A stretch of DNA of 5,621 nucleotides, from NCBI GenBank assembly GCA_021809225.1, contig JAKBAL010000167.1, forward strand, positions 1 to 5,621, read 5' to 3'. The notes beneath the pieces are model-generated. The model saw nothing but the letters and a program-made list of their open reading frames with translations. It did not search any database and was not told the origin of the DNA. The position numbers and the translations under genes are program-made. Numbering within the stretch: the stretch's first letter is position 1; each line of letters begins with the position of its first letter. This DNA is from Pseudomonadota bacterium. GTDB lineage: Bacteria; Pseudomonadota; Alphaproteobacteria; UBA9655. Positions 1-4,227 of the stretch are shown here, one piece after another.

Positions 1-176
1 AGCAATTTCATATGCTATGGAACAAAGGAAAAGATAATACACTTTTGCGTTTTATCGTTCCCCAAAATCGCGAACTTACGAGAGAACGGTTAGCTATGAT
101 TCAAGGAGTTACTTACGTAATAGCATCTGGGTTTCAAATTTTTGGCGTTACACCTGTTAAGGAGATGAGAGAATGA
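1..176 (+). CDS. argS: Arginyl-tRNA synthetase, C-terminal end (partial)
   Basis: This is the last 57 codons of a gene that enters from the left edge; the reading frame begins at base 3 and stops at TGA 174-176. The peptide starts [18 protein letters not shown] and contains a stretch reading [20 protein letters not shown], followed by TPVKEMRE. This matches the end of class I arginyl-tRNA synthetases, where the anticodon-binding helical domain closes with a helix of the type 'RL.L...V..VI..GL.LLGV.....M'. The enzyme charges tRNA-Arg in the cytoplasm. The final ATGA is shared with the start of the next gene, so the two are likely cotranscribed and translationally coupled. An argS followed by a SPOR protein and nagZ is a known alphaproteobacterial order, which supports the call from such a short piece. 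The catalytic domain lies outside the window. Confidence 0.85.
   Translation, partial: QFHMLWNKGKDNTLLRFIVPQNRELTRERLAMIQGVTYVIASGFQIFGVTPVKEMRE
159..165 (+). promoter_or_regulatory. Ribosome binding site of the SPOR gene
   Basis: AAGGAGA lies 7 bases before the ATG at 173 and is the strongest Shine-Dalgarno sequence in the window. It sits inside the end of argS and fixes the start of the SPOR protein at the ATG that overlaps the argS stop. Confidence 0.8.
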
Positions 177-943
177 CTTTTTCCCCCAATAATGATGATC
201 GCTTTTTAAAGCCAAGCCAATATAAGGGATGGTTTCGTTTTTCAACTCCCATTAGATATTTAGTTCTTCTTTTTATTATTGTTATTTTTACTATAATTGC
301 GTGGTATTTATTGTTTGATAGACGTCAAAACTATAAAAACATTGATTTAGCTCTCATTCGTGCTGATGAAACTCCATTTAAAATCAAGGCTAAAGATCAG
401 GGCGTTCCCAATATCACTCATCAAGATAAATTGGTTTATGGTCGTATTAGTCATGATCAGCAGACACCTTCTACTGAACACATTCTTCCAGATCCTGAGC
501 TTCCTTTCGCTCAAACCAAGGAAAATTCTTCTGTCAAAATGGTTGAGCAGTATCTCCCAAAAAATATAGATTTTGAAAAGGTGGACTCTTCCCTCCCTGA
601 ACCCCATAAGGATTTATCTTCAACTACAGTCTCAATTGAAGATTTAATCGAAGAAACACAAGAAGACAATGCTGTGTCGCTTCAAAAGGTGGTGAAAGGA
701 AATACCCTAATTCAACTCGGTTCTCTTAAAAGCTATGATTTAGCTGAAGCAGAATGGGCTCGTATTTTAAAACATAACAAGAATATTTTAGCAGGGCTTG
801 AACCCTCTATTCAAAAAGTTGATCTAGGAGCAGATAGAGGAATTTTTTATCGTTTGCGAACAGGGGTTGCAAATAAAGAAATAGCAATTTATGCCTGTAC
901 AACGCTTAAAGCTAAAAAGGTAGATTGTCTTGTCGTTCAGTAG
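173..943 (+). CDS. Membrane-anchored SPOR-domain protein
   Basis: This 256-residue protein has one membrane segment (about residues 29-48, [20 protein letters not shown]) after a short basic N-terminus, so it should be a bitopic inner-membrane protein with its C-terminus in the periplasm. Residues 68-92 (FKIKAK...[10 protein letters not shown]) match the conserved membrane-proximal region of alphaproteobacterial SPOR proteins. A long acidic, low-complexity linker follows (about 93-175). The C-terminal 80 residues form a SPOR domain: [19 protein letters not shown], then a VDLG turn, FYRLRTG, and the ending [16 protein letters not shown] domains bind denuded glycan strands at the division site. 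The start is fixed by a good ribosome binding site and a 4-base ATGA overlap with argS. Its 3' end overlaps nagZ. It fits a cell-division or envelope role (inference); the exact partner cannot be told from sequence. Confidence 0.88.
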   Translation: MTFSPNNDDRFLKPSQYKGWFRFSTPIRYLVLLFIIVIFTIIAWYLLFDRRQNYKNIDLALIRADETPFKIKAKDQGVPNITHQDKLVYGRISHDQQTPSTEHILPDPELPFAQTKENSSVKMVEQYLPKNIDFEKVDSSLPEPHKDLSSTTVSIEDLIEETQEDNAVSLQKVVKGNTLIQLGSLKSYDLAEAEWARILKHNKNILAGLEPSIQKVDLGADRGIFYRLRTGVANKEIAIYACTTLKAKKVDCLVVQ

Positions 944-1859
944 CTCTTCTTCTCCAGTGATATTTGGCTGTTCTGGTTATACATTAACATCTGCAGAAAG
1001 AATATTCTTTAAAGAAAATAATCCTTTAGGGTTTATTCTTTTTAAACGTAATATTCAAGATAAAATGCAGCTAAAGTTTCTTATTAAAGAGTTAAAATCA
1101 ACCCTTCAGCAGAATAATCCTCTGATTCTTATTGATCAAGAAGGAGGTCGGGTTGTGCGTTTAACCTCACCGCATTGGTTTCATCCTCCTGCCAGTATGC
1201 AATTGGTCAAAGAAAGTCTTGAAGACTCAAAAAAGCAAGTTTATGAAACCTACGCGCGTATCGCAAAAGATTTAAAAGAAATGGGCATCACAGCCAATTG
1301 TGCCCCTGTTTTAGATCTTAATGTTGAGGGGGCCGATCCCATTATGGGTGATAGAACGTTTAGTGATGATCCTCACATTGTTTCAGAATTAGGAGCTGTT
1401 GCTATTGACGCTCTTCAAAAAGAAGGGATTATTCCTATTATGAAGCATATTCCTGGTCACGGTGCAGCCACCTGTGATAGCCATGAAGGACTCCCTGTTA
1501 TCACTCTTTCCTCCCAAGACCTTCAGCCTCATTTCAAACCCTTTAAAGTCAATGCTCATTGCCCTTGGGCTATGACGGCGCATATTGTCTATACTGCTAT
1601 TGATCCACAACATCCGGCAACTCAGTCTAGTCTCGTTATTCAAGGTATTATTAGGAAGCAACTGGGCTTTCAGGGGCTTCTTATGAGTGATGACTTAGGA
1701 ATGAAGGCACTTACCGGATCTTTTGATCAACGTGCTCAAGCCTCTCTTAAAGCGGGATGCGATGCTGTTCTACATTGCTCGGGAATAATAGAAGAAATGT
1801 TTGACGTTATGAAAGGAGTTCTTGCTTTTTCTTTTCCAACACAACAGCAGGAAGTTTGA
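930..1859 (+). CDS. nagZ: Beta-N-acetylhexosaminidase (glycoside hydrolase family 3)
   Basis: This 309-residue enzyme is of the usual short single-domain NagZ length. It removes GlcNAc from GlcNAc-anhydroMurNAc peptides in the cytoplasm during peptidoglycan recycling. Visible motifs in order: PLGFILFKRNI (32-42), IDQEGGRVVRL (68-78), NCAPVLDL (123-130), MGDRTFSDDP (139-148), KHIPGHG (172-178) followed by DSH (183-185, the mobile-loop Asp-His pair used as acid/base in this family), MTAHIVY (215-221) and LMSDDLGM (251-258). Asp254 is the expected nucleophile. No signal peptide is seen. The frame has no ATG near the conserved start: TTG at 930 is the best candidate, with AAGG at 917-920 nine bases upstream, giving a 14-base overlap with the SPOR gene. 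GTG at 957 is the other choice and would still keep the first conserved strand (VIFGCSG). All key residues are present, so it should be active. Confidence 0.93.
   Translation: MSFSSSSSPVIFGCSGYTLTSAERIFFKENNPLGFILFKRNIQDKMQLKFLIKELKSTLQQNNPLILIDQEGGRVVRLTSPHWFHPPASMQLVKESLEDSKKQVYETYARIAKDLKEMGITANCAPVLDLNVEGADPIMGDRTFSDDPHIVSELGAVAIDALQKEGIIPIMKHIPGHGAATCDSHEGLPVITLSSQDLQPHFKPFKVNAHCPWAMTAHIVYTAIDPQHPATQSSLVIQGIIRKQLGFQGLLMSDDLGMKALTGSFDQRAQASLKAGCDAVLHCSGIIEEMFDVMKGVLAFSFPTQQQEV
1849..1854 (+). promoter_or_regulatory. Ribosome binding site that decides the M50 gene start
   Basis: AGGAAG lies 4 bases before ATG 1859 but only 1 base before the in-frame TTG at 1856. The spacing therefore favours the ATG, which overlaps the nagZ stop codon by one base (TGATG). 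Confidence 0.6.
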
Positions 1860-2518
1860 TGGATATCCTGAGTTCCATCCTCATTTTTGGTATTCCCCTT
1901 CTTCTAGCTATTACGCTCCACGAAGCAGCTCATGGGTATGCTGCCCTTTACTATGGAGATGATACGGCGAAACGTATGGGACGAATCTCATTGAATCCTT
2001 TGCGTCACATTGACCTTATGGGAACAATTCTATTGCCTGGTTTTTTGATTTTTGCAGGATCGCCTGTGGTATTTGGTTACGCAAAACCTGTCCCTGTTAA
2101 CTTTAGTCGACTTCGAGATCCTCGAAGAGATAGTGTGTTCGTAGCTGGAGCAGGTCCTGCTACCAATCTCTTCCTTGCCTTTCTCTCAGCTCTCCTTTTT
2201 CATATTCTTATTTTTTTCCCCCCTGAAGTTAACCTTTTACTGCAAGAGATGTTCAAATTTTCTTTAATAATTAACGTAACTCTAGCAGTATTTAATATGA
2301 TTCCCCTCCCTCCTTTAGATGGAGGACGTGTTGCCGTTGGCCTATTACCAAAAGAATTAGCCCTTCCCTTGGCACGCCTTGAACCTTATGGAATTTTTAT
2401 CATCCTTGGATTTATTGTGATTCCTTCTTTTTTTAAGGTTGATATATTTGCCTGGCTTATTTTGCCTCCTATTCAGAGTACTATTAAAATTATTTCATTT
2501 CTTTCTGGCTTATCATAA
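1859..2518 (+). CDS. Site-2-type membrane metalloprotease (peptidase M50 family)
   Basis: This is a 219-residue polytopic membrane protein of the compact, PDZ-free M50 group, which cuts peptide bonds inside the membrane. The zinc site is complete: HEAAH at residues 21-25 within the first membrane helix (TLHEAAHGYAAL), and a late NMIPLPPLDGGR at 146-157, where Asp154 is the third zinc ligand. Other conserved pieces are RISLNPLRHID (42-52), GYAKPVPVNFSRLRDPRRD (73-91) and AGAGPATN (96-103). About five hydrophobic segments can be seen. An extension to TTG 1856 adds one Met but leaves no room for the ribosome binding site, so ATG 1859 is preferred. The substrate is unknown. It sits between nagZ and tatA, where alphaproteobacteria often carry scpA-scpB. 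In several other bacterial groups this protease type is itself a neighbour of scpAB, so it may mark a locus that lost or moved those genes. Confidence 0.9.
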   Translation: MDILSSILIFGIPLLLAITLHEAAHGYAALYYGDDTAKRMGRISLNPLRHIDLMGTILLPGFLIFAGSPVVFGYAKPVPVNFSRLRDPRRDSVFVAGAGPATNLFLAFLSALLFHILIFFPPEVNLLLQEMFKFSLIINVTLAVFNMIPLPPLDGGRVAVGLLPKELALPLARLEPYGIFIILGFIVIPSFFKVDIFAWLILPPIQSTIKIISFLSGLS

Positions 2519-2552
2519 AAAAGAGCTTATATTTAAATTATGTTTTTAAAAT

Positions 2553-2557
2553 GGAGA
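2553..2557 (+). promoter_or_regulatory. Ribosome binding site of tatA
   Basis: GGAGA lies 7 bases before the tatA ATG at 2565. It is in the only clear intergenic gap of the operon (2519-2564), an AT-rich stretch that could also hold a promoter, though I see no convincing -35/-10 pair. Confidence 0.7.
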
Positions 2558-2564
2558 ACTTCTT

Positions 2565-2753
2565 ATGGGACTAAGTTTAAGTCATTTGCTTCTTGTACTA
2601 ATTACAGTGCTCCTTGTTTTTGGCGCAGGGCGCCTGCCTTCTATTATGAAAGATCTTGCCAAGGGACTAAAATCTTTTAAGGAAGGTCTAAAGGAAGGGG
2701 AAGAGAAACCTCATCTTCTGACGAAATCGTCCAATCCTGAGAATGAGTCATGA
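2565..2753 (+). CDS. tatA: Sec-independent (twin-arginine) translocase subunit TatA
   Basis: This 62-residue protein has the standard TatA layout: a short N-terminus, one membrane helix (about residues 5-19, [16 protein letters not shown]), the conserved Phe19-Gly20 hinge, and an amphipathic helix along the membrane surface containing [21 protein letters not shown] charged tail follows, ending NPENES. TatA monomers assemble at a TatBC-substrate complex to carry folded proteins across the inner membrane. Length is at the low end of the family but the functional part is intact. It has its own ribosome binding site and shares ATGA (2750-2753) with tatB, which indicates coupling. The phrase [12 protein letters not shown], rather than TatB-type features, separates it from the next gene. 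Confidence 0.93.
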   Translation: MGLSLSHLLLVLITVLLVFGAGRLPSIMKDLAKGLKSFKEGLKEGEEKPHLLTKSSNPENES

Positions 2754-2956
2754 ACTTTTCGAGTTGGATTGAAATTCTTTTTATTGCCCTTCTTGCGTTT
2801 ATTATTATTGGTCCTAAGGATCTTCCGAAAGTACTTTACAAACTTGCACATTTTATTCAAGCTTTCCGTCGGTTTACATCTGAACTGATGGCTGAATTTG
2901 ATACAATTTCCTATCTAAAAGAAATAGAAGAAAAAAAAGAAAAAAAAACAAAATGA
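2750..2956 (+). CDS. tatB: Twin-arginine translocase subunit TatB, short form
   Basis: This 68-residue protein has the diagnostic TatB N-terminus: Glu8 in the membrane helix ([16 protein letters not shown]) and the hinge Gly21-Pro22 followed by [20 protein letters not shown]. These match the positions of Glu8 and Gly21-Pro22 in E. coli TatB. TatB forms the receptor for twin-arginine signal peptides together with TatC. Usual TatB proteins are far longer (E. coli 171 residues). Here the protein stops soon after the amphipathic helices with a Lys/Glu tail ([11 protein letters not shown]) coded by A8 and A9 runs. The dispensable C-terminal tail is missing, while the part needed for function is kept (known from the family; inferred for this protein). 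tatC does not follow. The stop TGA 2954-2956 overlaps an ATG at 2953 that begins the lipoprotein leader. Confidence 0.88.
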   Translation: MNFSSWIEILFIALLAFIIIGPKDLPKVLYKLAHFIQAFRRFTSELMAEFDTISYLKEIEEKKEKKTK

Positions 2957-2968
2957 AAATTTTTTTTT
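2931..2968 (+). repeat. Cluster of homopolymer runs at the tatB 3' end
   Basis: Read in order, the stretch is A8 (2931-2938), G, A9 (2940-2948), C, A4, TG, A4, T9 (2960-2968). It spans the last codons and stop of tatB and the first codons of the next reading frame. Runs of eight or nine identical bases are classic sites of polymerase slippage, replication-slippage mutation and sequencing error. Here they lie exactly where the reading frame of the downstream gene is broken. Confidence 0.95.
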
Positions 2969-2990
2969 AAGCTTTATTACTTTACTTTTG
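2953..2990 (+). other. Out-of-frame lipoprotein signal-peptide start with T9 slippery run
   Basis: ATG 2953 shares ATGA with the tatB stop, the same junction style as tatA/tatB and argS/SPOR. It reads Met-Lys-Ile-Phe-Phe and then hits TAA at 2968-2970, directly after nine T. In the -1 frame, which stays open into the next CDS, the text continues Leu-Ser-Phe-Ile-Thr-Leu-Leu-Leu-Thr-Ser-Cys. Joined with a -1 shift, this gives MKIFFLSFITLLLTSC, a textbook lipoprotein signal: basic start, hydrophobic core and lipobox LTSC. The bases 2961-2967 read T-TTT-TTT in the ATG frame, the exact form of a -1 slippery heptamer, with the stop codon next. One extra T (T10), or two fewer (T7), would also join them. 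What is seen is the split frame; whether it is bypassed in the cell is inference. Confidence 0.65.
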
Positions 2991-4103
2991 ACAAGCTGTC
3001 ATGCCCATACTATCAAGCTTTATCTTCTTTCAAACCATAGTAATGTTGTTGAACACAATCAAGCCTTAGGCATAGCTGCAGCTTTAGAAAAACTGTCTCC
3101 TCAAAAAATCTATTTGGTTGATTTAAATGCACAAACTTTCACTTCTGCAGAAATTAAAGCTAAGATCGAAGAAAACTTGTCCAATGAAAAGGTTATTGTT
3201 ATTGGCACAGGGGAGGGGGAAATAGCGGACATTCAACCCTTATCAAAACATCGAAATCTTATCATTTGTCTCTCTTCTCATGTGTTTTTAGACGATTATA
3301 AGACCCCTGAGCTTTTAAATAAAGTTAACTATATTGCGATTCCTAGCCATGAAGTGACTACTAATCAAAAATTACTAGGTGCAAAGCTAATCGAAACAAC
3401 AGGCGTTACCCATAATCGTAATCCCGAAATTGTAGATAAAGTTTATAATGCTTGGAAAAAAGAACTTCCCAATTGTCCCTCTTATCTTGGCATCGGCTTA
3501 GGTGGAGATGTACCAACTCTTTCAAAAGAAATAAAATTTTTTACACAAGAAGAGGCAATAGAACTTGCTGAATATATAGCTGGGGCTGCTCAAAACGCCT
3601 GTATCCTGGTATTTAATGGGGCGCATACAGGTAAGTATACCGCCACCAAACAGGAAGATAAAAAAGTTCATCAACTTGGATATTCAGATCCGATCACCCT
3701 GCTTTTTAAAAAGCAACTCGCAGCTGCAGGAATTAAAAATATTAGAGTTTTTAACTTCCAACATAACACCCCAGAAAATAAACCCTGGATCTCTCCCTAC
3801 GACTCTTTTGATCTGATAGTAGGGGCTGTGAGAGCAACTGATGGACAAATTTTTGTGCCAGGTGAGTCTACTTCAATGATTTCTGAGGTGATTGACATCC
3901 TTCCTCTTGGCCATGTCATTGTTTATGAAAATAATGTCATGAACAGGGTTCACAAAGCATATGTAGATAGTGAGTTTGCAGCAGGACGTATCTATTTAAA
4001 AAATTATCATAGTATCATAACTCCTGTGGCGAATATTAAAGAAAAAAAACCGAGCACAAACCAAATTATTGCTAATAAAATTTGGGAAGCTATTGTAAGT
4101 TAA
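2988..4103 (+). CDS. ELM1-like (DUF1022-type) protein, probable lipoprotein with frameshifted start
   Basis: The open frame gives 371 residues if counted from TTG 2988, but that TTG has no ribosome binding site and falls inside a lipobox (Leu-Thr-Ser-Cys). The true start is probably ATG 2953, in another frame (see the leader entry). The body resembles the ELM1/DUF1022 family, which has a GT-B-glycosyltransferase-like two-lobed fold: an N-terminal IKLYLLSN strand followed by NQALGIAAAL (24-33), LGIGLGGD (167-174) leading to FTQEEAIELAEYI, ILVFNGAHTGKY (206-217), and a late FVPGESTSMISEV (289-301), then YENNVMNRVHKAYVDS and a GRIYL. The SxSMxSE motif is the best family mark. I place it on remembered motifs only, so another GT-B-like family is possible. 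Function is unknown. It ends the operon and takes the place where tatC usually sits. Confidence 0.6.
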   Translation: MTSCHAHTIKLYLLSNHSNVVEHNQALGIAAALEKLSPQKIYLVDLNAQTFTSAEIKAKIEENLSNEKVIVIGTGEGEIADIQPLSKHRNLIICLSSHVFLDDYKTPELLNKVNYIAIPSHEVTTNQKLLGAKLIETTGVTHNRNPEIVDKVYNAWKKELPNCPSYLGIGLGGDVPTLSKEIKFFTQEEAIELAEYIAGAAQNACILVFNGAHTGKYTATKQEDKKVHQLGYSDPITLLFKKQLAAAGIKNIRVFNFQHNTPENKPWISPYDSFDLIVGAVRATDGQIFVPGESTSMISEVIDILPLGHVIVYENNVMNRVHKAYVDSEFAAGRIYLKNYHSIITPVANIKEKKPSTNQIIANKIWEAIVS

Positions 4104-4227
4104 GAAGGTTCATCTCTAATATCACCTTTTACTCAGATTCCGTAAACAAAATTTGAAGGCGAAAGAATGGGAGTAATGACTCACCCTCGCTATGAAAGAT
4201 GTCATTAAGTATATTTTATTTTATGAT
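4104..4227 (+). other. Intergenic spacer between convergent genes, with weak hairpins
   Basis: This 124-base spacer lies between two convergent stop codons, so it should end transcription from both sides. No strong rho-independent terminator is visible. Two weak structures share bases. The first is GGGAGT (4169-4174), loop AATG, then ACTC-A-CC (4179-4185) with one bulged A; an outer GCGA (4159-4162)/TCGC (4187-4190) could extend it. The second pairs TAATGAC (4174-4180) with GTCATTA (4201-4207) across 20 bases and is followed by a T-rich stretch (4208-4224). The second is the likelier terminator for the + strand operon, but with only two G-C pairs it is doubtful. No tRNA-like or coding signal was seen. 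Confidence 0.4.
4174..4224 (+). terminator. Possible weak terminator of the + strand operon
   Basis: A perfect 7-base inverted repeat (TAATGAC and GTCATTA) is followed by AGTATATTTTATTTTAT. Position, just after the last gene of the operon, supports the call. The AT-rich stem and 20-base loop argue against efficient intrinsic termination. Confidence 0.22.

Noticed and set aside
347..607. Open frames of 86 residues (- strand) and 69 residues (360-569, + strand) inside the SPOR gene.
   Set aside because: They lie wholly within the linker-coding part of a well-supported gene, have no ribosome binding site and show no family motif.
1389..1661. A 90-residue open frame on the - strand inside nagZ.
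   Set aside because: It lies opposite the catalytic region of a clear GH3 enzyme and has no recognisable features; it is a shadow of the real gene.
2209..2224. T7-C6 run inside the M50 gene as a possible frameshift site.
   Set aside because: The frame is intact across it (ILIFFPPEV) and the conserved NMIPLPPLDGG motif follows in the same frame.
2519..2564. Possible promoter in the gap before tatA.
   Set aside because: The gap is AT-rich throughout, so -10-like strings occur by chance, and no matching -35 at proper spacing stands out.
3616..3816. A 66-residue + strand open frame inside the ELM1-like gene.
   Set aside because: No ribosome binding site or motif; the overlapping frame carries the conserved GAHTGKY region.
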